NCBI RefSeq assembly: GCF_000003605.2
Contig: NW_003132867.1
Span: forward strand, 46,175-67,289
Reading direction: 5' to 3'
Origin: Saccoglossus kowalevskii
Lineage: Eukaryota; Hemichordata; Enteropneusta; Harrimaniidae
Length of the DNA: 21,115 nucleotides
Made by a program: the position numbers and the translations under genes. Positions 1 through 10,299 of this stretch are shown here, piece by piece. The number at the start of each line of letters is the position of its first letter. The first letter of the stretch is position 1. The notes below the pieces were generated by a model that was not told the DNA's origin, did not search any database, and saw only the letters and a program-made list of their open reading frames with translations.

Positions 1-171
1 GTATAATACGGACTCGGGATGATCTTTACCAGTATAATACGGACTCGGGAAGATCTTTAACAGTATAATACAGACTCGTGTAGATCTTTACCAGTATAAT
101 ACGGACTCGGGAAGATCTTTACCAGTACAATACAGACTCGGGAAGATCTTTACCAGTATTATACAGACTCG
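1..171. repeat. Tandem array, 31-bp unit, about 5.5 copies
   Basis: Five full units and one partial unit of 31 bp follow each other, each starting with GTATAATACGGACTCG or a close variant and containing AGATCTTTACCA. Units differ from each other by only a few bases. The array is cut by the window edge, so its true length is unknown. The sixth unit is broken after ACTCG, exactly where the outer end of the adjacent foldback element begins. There is no coding sense in it. It is a minisatellite, or a subterminal array belonging to a larger mobile element. Confidence 0.95.
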
Positions 172-630
172 AAATCCCAAATAAAAAAATCACGTTGTTG
201 GTTGCGAGAAATCGGCGGAAGGGAAGACACGTACAGCGTTCCAGTAGCTATAGTAAACAGTGAGTGAATAAATAATATTGTACGAGTTAAAAGTAAGTGA
301 GAAATATGCTAATATCACTTGAACTACAGTACTCATTTTGCCCAACTTCCCACTTTTTAAACGATTGCTTAATTTCCGACCGTACTGAATTTTCCGACCA
401 GAAAACGACCGCATTTTTACCGTTTTTTTTTTCTCTCACTCGCTTATTGAAAACACCGACCGCTCACCCAAACACTGGTCACCGGCACAGGAGTAGTCAA
501 AACGTTTGGGGATATACAACGAGTGTTAACTATTATAAATTCTGGACGGCTCTATACCACTGTGTATCGTTCGCGAACGCAACTTTATCTGTGTCCAATA
601 CTAGAGCCGGTACAATATTGTAAACAAATG
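168..630 (+). repeat. Left inverted arm of the foldback element
   Basis: This arm pairs with 1396-1834 in reverse complement, with interruptions by small insertions such as the stretch around 275-335. Open frames here (for example 297-623) follow the repeat and are not conserved as protein between the two arms, so I do not call them genes. Confidence 0.75.
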
Positions 631-1395
631 CCATGATATATCAGTCATATCGCTATTGTATACACTACCTTTTTTATTCTGGTTTGCACAAACGTTGAAT
701 AGCCGTCAAAAATTCAAATATATTTAGTTTTTAACTATATATAATTATATGCACGCAATTTGACCCTTTGACCTAGATTTCATTGGGATGGAATATTTTA
801 TTTTAAACAATATTCTGACGTTACTTACTGCCCCAAAAATGTTTCAACACAATTGCGGTATGACTGTCCGATTTACAAGTACGTCGGGTAATATATTAAT
901 AACCATTCTCACCAATCGCTAGCTTAGGAGAGAGTAGGAAATCAAACAACCGCAGGTCGCCCGCCTTTTAAGCACAGATTTCATGACGCCGTCTGACCGC
1001 GGTCGGGTACGAAAGTCTGGCACAGCAATTCACACTTATTGTCAAGACCATGAATGAACAGAAGGACTGGGAAATTAAAAAGATTATATTGCCACAAAGT
1101 TAAATAAATCTGGCTGCATCAAAAGCTTGGAAACTAGTTATAATATTTTACAAAAGACTTTTGGGACGCAATTCATTGCGTAACTTACTGCGCGGCGATG
1201 CCGACATCTAGTTTGTGTTGACCGAAGTTTGACCCCCCAAGTCACGCACTGAACAGGCGCGTTACCCCAGCAATCTTTTTCTTTCATGCTCCGCGCGTCG
1301 ATCTTGTAAAATTACTATTTAGTTCTGCCAGTGCTGTACGCAAACTTGTATATTTTGAGGTCGTTTACTAAGTGCGCTGCATTTCTAATTACGCA
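631..1395. other. Foldback element spacer, no gene seen
   Basis: This is the unpaired centre between the two arms. No frame gives a recognisable protein, and no RNA gene or TE domain is visible. It may be a decayed internal region of a formerly autonomous element. Confidence 0.6.
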
Positions 1396-1834
1396 AATTT
1401 GTTTACAATGTTGTACCGGCTCTAAACATTTCAACATTGTAATATATCGCTTTCATAATAATTACGCAAAGTCAGTTATATAATATTGGACACAGGTGAA
1501 GTTTCGTCCGCGAACGATACAATGTGGTATAGATTTGAAGAGTAGTTCCGAATTTAATAATAGTTAGTACCCATTGTATCCTCAAACTGTATAACTCAAA
1601 ACCACTATTTCGTGGTTTGGGCCAGTGTTTGGGCGACCGGGTGGTGTTTTCAATGAGTCGGTGGGAGAAAAAATACGATAAAAGTGCAGTCGGAAATTAA
1701 GCGATAAGCGGTCGATTAAAAGTGGGAAGTTGGGCTCACTGTTTTATTATAGCTAGAGCGCTGTACGTGTCTTCATTTTCAGGTTAGTTCTTCTGCCGAT
1801 TTCTCGCAACCAACATTTTATTTGGGATTTCGAG
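1396..1834 (-). repeat. Right inverted arm of the foldback element
   Basis: This is the reverse-complement partner of 168-630. It ends GGGATTTCGAG, mirroring CTCGAAATCCC at the left end. The sequence just outside (AAACTTAACATG) does not continue the 31-bp array seen at the left end, so the array is not an insertion target that resumes on the other side. Confidence 0.75.
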
Positions 1835-2300
1835 AAACTTAACATGAATCGTTATGGCATTCATACGCACACAACCTCGCCATGTTTCAACTTTTAAGTA
1901 GTCAGTTAACACGGTCTTTCATAGAACATTTCTATGGGATTGATGTACTAGCATGAATGGGTTCAATTATCAGTGTTCACTGATGACATCATTCGACTGG
2001 CCCTCTAGAGGCGAAATGACGCCAGGCAAAGCGGACGTTTGTCGTCTGATTCACAGCACATACAAGCAAGTTGTTTTTATTGACAGAATTCATTCATAGA
2101 TCGCAGATTTCATGTACAGAGTGTAAAAAGCCACACCTCTGCTTCCCTTTAAGTTAATGAATTTTAAAAAATTTAAAAAAAAATATACTATGAATATTTG
2201 CTTTAAATATGTAAAAAATAAAACCACAAATTTATTAATATTTTATTGATTCAAATAAGAAATACATGTTTACAAAAATGTAATCCATACTATATCTGGA
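1835..2300. other. Intergenic, nothing recognised
   Basis: AT-rich sequence with a run of A-rich stretches near 2165-2225. No gene, RNA or repeat could be supported. Confidence 0.5.
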
Positions 2301-2322
2301 TAGTACACACATATTTCCTTGC

Positions 2323-2617
2323 ATGCTTGTCAAACATTATCACATCTGCCCAACGAATTTGAATCTATACTCAGAATATATGTTTATGGAAAATAGTTTC
2401 CACATTGATGATGATCATCATATTCATTTTTTCTTTAATCTGGATTTTAATAAAACTGTTGAAAAAGAAGAAAGTTACTCCTCCATCAACACCACTTGCT
2501 CCAGCATTGACAGCAGTACTGAGATTGATCAAACCACTGACCAATATGAAGCTCTTAAATCAAGACTTGTATCTGTCAGATAGTAGTAGCAACACAAGTG
2601 ATGACACACTGGCTTAG
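2323..2617 (+). other. Possible small or terminal exon, two overlapping frames
   Basis: Two overlapping plus-strand frames lie here and I recognise neither. One (2323-2583) is rich in Asp, Ser, Thr and Glu in its second half. The other (2405-2617) begins with a very hydrophobic stretch of about 18 residues followed by a Lys-rich patch and a Ser/Asp-rich tail, the look of a single membrane helix with a cytoplasmic tail. At most one can be real. Local base composition is less AT-rich than the flanks, which is the main reason to mention it. It could equally be chance. Confidence 0.15.
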
Positions 2618-2872
2618 TACTTTGTATTCATACATTCTGAATTTATAGTTCTGTGATAACCCGAACAACTTTTCTTTTTTCAGTCACCTCTCTCAATTTT
2701 TGTTTTCCGAAAGTATTGTTGTGATTATTTTTTGTTAAGATTATTTATCTAAATTGTTTTTTTTTCGAATTGTGACCACCCCTCCCAAAATCTAATGGTC
2801 CATCCCTTAAAATGACATAACAGGCTTGACAAATATTTCTTATCACATGGTATTGTGTGGTTATCTCTACGC

Positions 2873-4537
2873 TGTTGATCAACAAACAAACTAGATTTAT
2901 AAATATGCAACGACCCGATGGAAGTATTAGTAGCGAGCCATGAAATCTGTACCATCATAAAAACCCAGCCTTCTGTACTTAATGTCCAGTCCTGAATGAT
3001 CAGTCTATTTGACTGGACGTCACACAAACACTTCGTGGTACAAAGTTGAAAAGAATTTACACAGGGTCATTAGTCATTCAGACGATCTGCATTAAATAGA
3101 ACTGTAGAAAATAGTTAATAAATATGAATTTATTGAATACATATGCGGGAATAATTTTTTTGATTCAAATAAACGTGTATGAAAATAAATTTTCTACGTC
3201 AATATATTAACATTCCGATGAATCGCATGGATTCCCACCAAAGTATTTTGGCCTAAACCATTTTTACACATAACTACCGGGAAAATTAAACAATAAACAA
3301 TAATAATTATCCCTATATTAAATGACGTCATCGTATCATATCACCACAAAGCTGTTTGGTGACAGCGAACATCCCCGTCACATCCCTAGTATTATGAAAT
3401 AGTGGTCAGTGTGGAGTCTTTCATTGCAGTTATAATACTCGAAAATATCGAAAAATTGAATATATACACTCGAAAGAATATAAATTGATCACGTGTTTAG
3501 TGAGAGGAAAATTGAAGACCTTCACAAGCAAATTGAACGCAAAAACACGCGCTTACGTATTTTTGCAGATGAACAAATTTGCAGGATTGTTTTCAATGTG
3601 AATAAATTGTTTTATTAGGTTTATTGTTTAAACGATCTTTACCAATATGGACAGACAATTCATATAGTCTATTCACGCACAATCGTCGTGCGTTCGTAAA
3701 TTCACCCCAAGCATTTCCCGGTTATCTATGATAACTTGAAAGTACGTGGTACAGGACCACCTATGAAATCGCGCCGTCACCAGAACACGGTATTCTAATA
3801 CCGTTTAAATGTTCCTATGCTTTTATATATTATACTATTCACTGCATGATGTAATTACTATTATTAAGTTACAATAGTCTATTTTCAATACAACGTACCC
3901 ACTATACGACTAGAGAAACGGGTATTATTTGGATAGTTTGAACAGAGTGCTAACAATTGCACTTCGAGTGACCTAGGCATGGAATGTTGCCATCAATATT
4001 TGTTGATGGTGTTATGAATGCTATACCACATGACAACTCACCTGCAACTAATTGTATAGACAATTACTGGTTATTAGAACCTGCGTTCTGAATTCAAAAA
4101 ATCGTTTGATTTCAAGCATATTTTAAGAAATACTACTTGTCAGAATACTTAACGAAAAATATACAAATTAAAATTTCATTAAAGATGAAATACAGTAAAG
4201 ATCTATTCACATTTACTTTCAAGTAGAGATGCGAACAATATTATAAATTTAGCTGAATATATATGTACAACAGACAAGTTCTTGAACTAATATCATTTCT
4301 TTATTTAATACATTTTATCACATTTCATAAAATATCGCTTTTTCTATAACGCAATGTCAAATTATTGTTATTATAATTATTATTTGTAACTGTCGATATT
4401 TGACGTTCAGTGGTACTTCTTCGACCAAAATTTGAGACACGACAGGACGCGGTATTGTATGTACGATGACCTGCACGGCGATCCTAGATCCAACATTGAC
4501 CTGGATGCATAGCCAAATGATTAACACCATCAGTATA
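2873..4537 (+). repeat. Left copy of a large inverted repeat pair
   Basis: Starting TGTTGATCAACAAACAAAC and ending in AACACCATCAGTATA, this 1.67-kb stretch matches the reverse complement of 11771-12922. In the outer 150 bp or so I count about nine differences. Matching blocks continue through the GACGTCAT region near 3325, the CACACTGACCAC-type block near 3400, the block around 3530-3590, the GGTATTATTTGGATAG block near 3920 and GGATGCATAGCCAAA near 4503. The left copy is longer because of about 300 bp of extra sequence near 3597-3902 and unmatched sequence near 4145-4440. No transposase is visible. The family is unclassified. Confidence 0.85.
3597..3902. repeat. Extra segment in the left repeat copy
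   Basis: The right copy passes directly from the block ending in CAGGATT to the block starting TACGAC, while the left copy has about 306 bp between them. It is either an insertion into the left copy or a deletion from the right. I see no clear terminal repeats or target duplication and no reading frame of note. Confidence 0.5.
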
Positions 4538-4549
4538 AATCTCAGTTAA

Positions 4550-4960
4550 GCCAGCCGGACACTTGCACGATTTTGTGCCACGCATTGGCACGACTCAATT
4601 CGTGCCAGTGCGCAAACTATTCGTGAACTGGCGTGAAGTATGCGTAAACACGTCGTGATACGTCATGACTGCGTGCTATGTCGGGACGAGAATTTTGAAA
4701 TGTTCCAAATTTTGGTCACGACAAAATTTAGCGACCGGGTCGTGAACTATGCGCAAACTGTTCGTGCACCCGTCGGGACGACGCGTTCGTGTCAATGTGG
4801 ACACTGATGTGTACGAATTCGGGAACTCGTCGTGAACTATACGTGAACGAGTCGTGAACGGTGCGGGAGACCGGGTGGGATCCTCTAAGTTCATGTCCCA
4901 AAATGGCAAGACTTGCAACCACAAAATCGTGGCCAAAAGTCGTGCCTTACTTAAATTCAT
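4550..4960. repeat. CGTGAAC-rich degenerate repeat, possible MITE
   Basis: Variants of TCGTGAACTATGCGCAAACT recur at about 4612, 4738 and 4830, with many shorter TCGTGAAC and CGTCGGGACGA pieces between. The ends carry similar inverted words: ACGATTTTGTG occurs near 4568 on the plus strand and near 4926 on the minus strand. Frames on both strands are open only because the repeat has few stops. This looks like a non-autonomous DNA element with subterminal repeats. The family is not identified, and it begins right beside the inner end of the left repeat copy. Confidence 0.5.
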
Positions 4961-5130
4961 CTTTGTATGCAGTTTCACATGATTTGATTTTCACAGCTGT
5001 CGTACATCAGAAAGTTCTTGAGTCTAATTTAAATTGCTTGGGTTTTAGTCTTTGGGAGTTCTTCCATTATGTCAGGATCATCACTGGCAGATCGAGAAAT
5101 TCGGTAAGGGGGCGCGCTCGGCCACGTCCG

Positions 5131-5518
5131 CCCCACCCGGGTTGGGGACTACTTACATAGAAGTGCAATACGGGTATGTGCCGCCCGACTGGGTGTCATT
5201 TCACGTTATTTTGTTTAGAAGTGGGTAGTCATTTATCAATGTTTTGGTTTAGAAGTGTGTAGCATTTATTTACTTTTTCACAGGTCCTTATATCCAAAGC
5301 CAGGTACCGGAAAAGGCTAAATAAAATGCATCGCCAGGATGCGCTCACTGGTTGCGAAAGTTGTGAGCTTGGTGTTTTTTGTTGTTGCTGAAAACACTTG
5401 TGTTTAGAAGTGGGTATATAAATAGAAAAAAATGGTTTAGAAGTGAGTGTGGTTTACGAGAGGTGGGCTGCACACCCGTACCCACTTAATGTGGAAGTAG
5501 CCCCCGGGGGGTCCGCGC
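5131..5518. mobile_element. Small DNA element with GC-rich terminal inverted repeats
   Basis: The left end (CCCGGG, then GACTACTTACAT, AAGTG, ATACGGGTATGTGCCGCCC) matches the reverse complement of the right end (CCCGGGGGCTACTTCCACAT, AAGTG, TACGGGTGTGCAGCCC). Inside are four copies of GTTTAGAAGTG with small variations, at about 5213, 5249, 5401 and 5435. No transposase is present. Similar GC-rich ends with internal TTTAGA-GTGGGTA repeats occur in non-autonomous elements of many marine invertebrates, as far as I recall. The superfamily cannot be given from this alone. Confidence 0.7.
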
Positions 5519-6350
5519 ATCTCCGGTGGGCTGGGTTTGACAATTGATGATCTTGTGACATCATTTAGTGTTTTATTGTTGTAACTGCGACATCACACAA
5601 TTGTTTTGAATATCTAAACCTGAAAAATACGCTCATTCATATTCCATAAATAAAACCCCTACGGAAAATTACATGAAAGTCGTTAATAGTCAGGTGGGTC
5701 TTGATATAGAGCTCAAGCTTAAACAACATGGTTTGGGCAATGCAGCACTATTCGCTGATACATAATAGAACCTTATAATGTCACATGATCAGACTTGGGA
5801 AAATGAAATATGTTAGACATTCTCACCTTTTTTATTTTAATCCCAAACTGTTTGGAAATGCAGATGATGTTCTGAAAAATATAGTTAACAACACTGTAAT
5901 ACAACAATCACAGCTGAAAGCATTGAATCTGCGTTTGTAATTAGCTCCATAATCTGATTACTGCACTGGTTACTAAAAAGTTATAAAACCATTATTCTGG
6001 TTGAATGCTATATCATCAAAGATTGGCAAAGGCTTTGTACAGTACAAATGTCATTTATGAATTGGCATTGCATATCAAACTATCATATCAGACTCATGTA
6101 AAACATGTGTGCGTTCTGTATTTAAATTGTCGTTAGACATTGACATTCATTATGCCATATCAACGCATAACGAATATGGTGAAGGTCATGTCACAGAAAA
6201 CTTTACTGGAATCAACAAAATGATAAAGGGTGAAAATATTTACTATCAGAGTTTACGAAAAATTTATTTGCAAATGCCATAAATCTGCAAGACTAAATCT
6301 TAAAAAAAACTTGCAGCATGTTCATCAAGAAAAAATAAATGAAGAAAAAA
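5519..6350. other. Intergenic, nothing recognised
   Basis: No conserved frame, RNA or repeat boundary was found. Open frames are short and AT-driven. Confidence 0.5.
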
Positions 6351-6357
6351 ACAACAA

Positions 6358-6540
6358 TTAGATGCTGTACGCTAGCGTCGGTTCGAGTCTCGCACGTGAG
6401 ATTGGAACATTGTTTCAGCAACAGGACGAATAATCGGCCGTGTTTTTGATGCGTGATGTTTACATCCTGCTGTGACAAAGACCCTGACTCGATCGACCAA
6501 GTACTCTGGGTGCCTGGTACCAAATAACCAAAACAAGATT
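6358..6540 (+). repeat. tRNA-derived SINE fragment
   Basis: GGTTCGAGTCT at 6380-6390 matches a Pol III B box and is followed by about 150 bp of non-coding sequence ending near GGTGCCTGGTACCAAATAA. The A box is not evident, so the 5' part is missing or decayed. The minus-strand frame that overlaps it (6293-6619) is a shadow. Confidence 0.4.
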
Positions 6541-6560
6541 CAACATAATGCTTAGATGAA

Positions 6561-7815
6561 AAAGCTGTGCACAATTTTATTTTTTTACTCAATTCAAGAT
6601 ATAACACTGTAATAAGCAAAAGTCAATTAAAACAAGTTAATTTGGAAGGAGGTATTGCTGTTTTTTGGGGAAACTATTTGTTTTCAATACATTTTGTCAG
6701 TGATATATGGATCATAGTGTTTATGCTTTTCAGTAGGAACTTCGTACGATTATTTAAGTTTATAAAGTTGTTTATATGTTTGCTAGTCTCTTCTAGCACA
6801 TTCTAGTTCCGCTGTAAGCTATAAAGTGAACATGACATTATGAAGTGTTCTTAGGCGACTACTCCATTCTTTGAACATACCTTACACATACATACATGCG
6901 TATAATACGTATATGGTTGTCCACACCAGGTTGTTTCCCTGTATGTTTTTAGTATATTTTTACTTTTCTGGTTATTAAATGTATTATTGTCGTTGACATT
7001 TTTTTCTTTCCAATGCAAATTGAATACTGTACTTTTTGGTTATAATTTAATGTAGGTTTATTTTCTTCAAATGAGATTTTATTGTGCTATATCATTTTGT
7101 ATTGAGTTGTAAATTGAACAACGCAGCGTCATTTAAAATATCATTTGAGCCCGGTTATAATATTAAGCTTATTGTTTTTTTAATAAGAATGTTTTGGGTG
7201 TATTTTTTGTACTCCGATTATAAATCTGCCGAAACTAAGACCCACTCAAGCTTTGATTGGTATCACTGATATGGACTAATATTGGACGAGCTTGATAATG
7301 TTTTATCGGTACTGTCTATCTTTATTAATCGACAACATTTGTTCATGCACTCAACTCACCGGATTATTCTTGAATACGATGACCCAATTAACAGCGATAA
7401 AGTTTGATTCTCCGATAGGTCGACTGTGATCGTGATGTCTTATCCGGGGGTGCCTTGGCTAAATCCTATGTACGTAGCCTATACAGAAAAACACGCGTAA
7501 ATATACTGGTAAGACATTGCGCTAAGTTCTGCATTTAAGGGTTAGCAACTAATATAGTAGAGCAAATGTTTAAACATCAACTGGAAAACCGTGCGTGTTT
7601 CACACGGTAACAGGTGTTCATCGACATGCATTAACAAATACTTAAAAATAAAATTGAAATATATATTTTGACGAATGGTTACACACGTGTCCCCCGGGCG
7701 CCAGTGTACATGTAAATTGTGCGTTACATTATGTAGAAATTATCTATTTGTAAAAGCATACGCGCTAAACGTAAGTTAGGAATCCTAGAGGATTGGCTTG
7801 ACTGCAACAACGAAA
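6561..7815. other. AT-rich intergenic region, nothing recognised
   Basis: Long AT-rich stretch. Short plus-strand frames at 6567-6806 and 7084-7269 are hydrophobic and Phe/Leu/Ile-rich, as expected from T-rich DNA. No gene is supported. Confidence 0.5.
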
Positions 7816-7979
7816 GATGTCGCTCATTTCTACCGTAAAACTAGTCCGGCATACATTTCAAATGACCAGGTATATTTCATCTATCAATGTACCCACAGAA
7901 TCAAGATTCAAATTTACTGATTGTCTGCGGCGTGACACATCTATGAACACTCGTATTTACGGACGATAGTGGTTACCAG

Positions 7980-8355
7980 GCTCGTCATTTGTCCGAAACA
8001 AACTTCCGAAGTATCTCGCTACACCACGAAAACACAGACCTGCCGTTTACGAAGCCACTGCAGAGGGGTTACGTGTGGAGGATATTGATGTCTGGGCACT
8101 TAAAGCACGTTCTATCATTGAAGAGAAACTTCACATTTTCGGGCAATCCTTTTCACGGGACTGCCTATTCAAAATGCCACGGATTTCTCAATTTTTTTCA
8201 AATTTCTGGGCTACAAACCCACGTCGTATGTCGGGGGTGTTGGGTCAAGACATCAGATTGCAGATAACATACTGACTGCTAATGGTAATGATCCATCAAT
8301 TTACTCTATCGAACCACACAATGAAATGTCCTATACAAACCACTATCCGCAAAAA
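7980..8355 (+). pseudogene. Dioxygenase front exon with a one-base frameshift
   Basis: In one frame 7980-8143 reads LPKYLATPRKHRPAVYEA, then VEDIDVWALKARSIIEEKL and HIFG. In another frame 8143-8355 reads AILFTGLPIQNATDF, GYKPTSYVGGVGSRHQ and PHNEMSYTNHYPQK. The family pattern HxxGAxLFRG spans the switch exactly, so one G appears lost from a run (GGGG expected, GGG at 8141-8143). The 3' end AAAAA|GTACGT at 8355/8356 looks like a good donor and leaves phase 0. The 5' border is uncertain: CAG at 7977-7979 could be an acceptor, but the tract before it is not pyrimidine-rich. The same frame is open further up from an ATG at 7817 except for a stop at 7967-7969, so an unspliced 5' end carrying a stop is another reading. 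Confidence 0.75.
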
Positions 8356-8429
8356 GTACGTACAATTTACACAAGCTCATCCGCACGACAAGGTAACTAA
8401 ACTGACAATGTAACCTGGATGGGCAGGAA

Positions 8430-8600
8430 ATACTGTATTGTATTGTATAATTGTCCATTCATAACAGCACAGGATCAAGTTAATAATAAAATATAATATT
8501 CAAATGTCACGATAACAATAAAGGGTCTCGTGTATCTAGACTCGGTTCTAGCTTCTTGCCGCTGCGCTACTGCGACTCAGCCTCAAGTACCCAAAGGCGC
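8430..8600 (-). repeat. SINE-like element in the dioxygenase gap
   Basis: On the minus strand TAGCGCAGCGG (about 8560-8570) is a very good Pol III A box. About 110 bp later come repeated ACAAT units (8430-8452), a tail type seen in invertebrate SINEs. A B box is not clear. It sits where the missing middle of the dioxygenase should be, so its insertion may have accompanied the loss. Confidence 0.35.
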
Positions 8601-8698
8601 CACTATTCTGTACAACGAAATAACGTTATCATTTGTACATATTTCCACTACTATTATTGGTTACTTATTGTGTAATATCGCCGCGTAATTGTTTACAG

Positions 8699-8997
8699 GT
8701 GAGCGGGTGTGGTTCAACCAAGCTACGACTCATCATGCTACCTTCTATAAAGACCACCCTGTATTTCATGGTGTAGATATACCTAATCATAAATATCCTT
8801 ATCATTGTTACTATGGCGACGGCAGTGAGATTGAACCTAGTACAGTACAACATATTCGCGATGTTCTGTGGCAGACGACCGTTGGTTTTCACATGAAAAA
8901 TGGAGAGGTTTTAGTGTATGATAATGTGTATGCACAGCATGGTAGAATAGGGAGTACGGGTGAACGCAAACTATATATATCTATTACAAGCAATTGA
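8699..8997 (+). CDS. Dioxygenase last exon (C-terminal 98 residues)
   Basis: A TTTACAG acceptor at 8692-8698 precedes an open exon ending at TGA (8995-8997). It starts in phase 1 (two bases, GT, complete a codon begun upstream), reads ERVWFNQATTHHATFY near its start, has the FGDG-equivalent YGDG, and ends with the distal His in QHGR and the cofactor Arg in GERKL. This is the conserved end of the double-stranded beta-helix fold of TauD-like enzymes. On its own the exon is intact. The preceding visible exon ends in phase 0, so at least one exon between them is missing. Confidence 0.8.
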
Positions 8998-10299
8998 CGC
9001 TTGTATCCTGGTTACGGGGAGTAATGGGTCTTAGACGAAAATGGTCGCCGAGATCTCTTTTATTTTTGCCTCTCAATTTAATGTCTTCAATTCTCTCTTC
9101 TCATTGCTTCCACTTTTTCGAATACCATGGTTACGTAGCTCAGAGGTCAAAGAAACAATTGCCCAATGATGGGGAAAATTGAAACACAATTTGGAGAAAA
9201 AACGAGTCACGTGGCTCTCTCGCTCTGAGCGAGTTCTTGGCGGCCATTCTCGCTATCATGCCTTTGTTGTTGTTGAAAAATATTTACATTGATTTGTAAG
9301 CTTTGGCCAACTTACCGTAGCTGTGATTTAGACAATATTTACAATATTAATTTCAAACTGGCTAAAATCATCATAAAATATTACATCTTCCAATTTACCA
9401 TTCAAACTATACCAAATATCTCGAATGCAAATAACTCATTGTGTTCGTTCATCTTCAAATCACAATATGCATTGAATGCAAACAGCACCCGATTGTATGA
9501 TAATGTTGTTTTAAACTATATTCAAATTTTCAACTAAGTTTAATTGTTCAGTAGTTCAACTATTACCACATAAAATATTATGATTCATGCATCAAACCTT
9601 TATTTTACTCAGTTTACTAGTAGCTTCGCGATGAGTTGCTTTTATCGGAGTTGAGAATTATTGTTTTATGTGTCTTAAACAACTGGTGCTAATCTGGTAA
9701 TACCATCTTAGGATCTGTTAATTTGCCCTTGGTCTAGCAGGACTTTCTAAATAAGACCCATATGCTCTGATAATGTCCTGATAGTTTCTAACTTTGACCA
9801 AGAAACATTTGACCATTTACAGAGTGGGCTTTGCATCATGCATTCTTGTTATACTGCTTAGTGAAATAATATAAGTAATGATCTTATTGGTGTCGCAGAA
9901 CAACAATTGAATACTGTACATCCAAAATCGTAATAAATTAGATTCATAACTGGGATTATTAGGGTTTGTCAACATGTCCATGGTGGCTGCAAGATTTGAA
10001 AACAAATATTATATTCACTGACATTTTGTAGTAACAATTTTATGTACATGTATAGTTTCATTGTTCTTACTAATTTGACTGCACTACGTACCTGACAGTT
10101 TCCAGTACTTGTATGCTGTGTTCTCCAGCATAAATGTAAGATTGTTCGGAAGCATAATATTACAATGTGAATTTCGTTCGTCAATACTACCGCTATCTTC
10201 AGGGCCTACCTGTTATTCAGAGTCCTATGTTTGGGGTGGTTTAGTAGAACATAAAATAAAATTTCTATTTGCGGTTGACACTTTACAGATAAAGCAAAT
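8998..10299. other. Intergenic, nothing recognised
   Basis: Downstream flank of the dioxygenase remnant. Frames at 8994-9182, 9289-9537, 9817-10005, 9969-10184 and 10109-10387 resemble nothing known. A short GC-richer patch near 9205-9255 contains a small CTCGCTC/GAGCGAG hairpin. No gene is supported. Confidence 0.5.

Larger units (their letters stand above)
168..1834. mobile_element. Foldback-type DNA element with long inverted arms
   Basis: The sequence from 168 inward matches the reverse complement of the sequence ending at 1834. Both ends begin CTCGAAATCCCAAATAAA and share GTTGGTTGCGAGAAATCGGC, then AAGACACGTACAGCG, CCCAACTTCCCACTTTT, ACCCAAACACTGG-type segments, TATCGTTCGCG and GAGCCGGTACAA-TTGTAAACAAA. 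The arms are about 450 bp and a 765-bp spacer separates them. I see no transposase frame and no clear target-site duplication. The structure suits a non-autonomous DNA transposon or foldback element. The many small differences between arms suggest it is old. Confidence 0.8.
7980..8997 (+). pseudogene. Broken TauD/TfdA-family Fe(II)/2-oxoglutarate dioxygenase gene
   Basis: Two exon-like pieces encode the front and the back of a TauD/TfdA oxygenase of the clavaminate synthase-like group (as in plant At3g21360 and its animal relatives). The front has the core LFTGLP, the YVGG motif and the metal-binding H-x-E (PHNEM, His at 8317-8319, Glu at 8323-8325). The back has VWFNQ, FHMKNGEVLVYDN-type sequence, the distal His (QHGR, 8938-8940) and the 2-oxoglutarate-binding Arg (ERKL, 8965-8967). 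Members use Fe(II) and 2-oxoglutarate to oxidise small molecules; the substrate here is unknown. The roughly 100 residues that normally join the halves (the CEIEPKCGGET region) are absent from the 343 bp between the pieces. The front also needs a frame change at the G run 8141-8143. Splice phases of the two pieces do not fit each other. I conclude it is a pseudogene or an assembly-damaged gene. Confidence 0.8.

Noticed and set aside
1-171. CRISPR-like array
   Set aside because: The units are contiguous with no unique spacers; it is a plain tandem repeat in animal DNA.
4676-5160. Coding frames over the CGTGAAC region
   Set aside because: Several frames on both strands are open at once because of repeat composition; none resembles a protein.
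6293-6806. Coding frames at 6293-6619 (minus) and 6567-6806 (plus)
   Set aside because: The first lies over a SINE-like fragment, the second is a Phe/Leu/Ile-rich product of T-rich DNA.
9125-9180. tRNA-like head (ACGTAGCTCAGAGG)
   Set aside because: It looks like an A box, but the D stem does not close and no B box follows.
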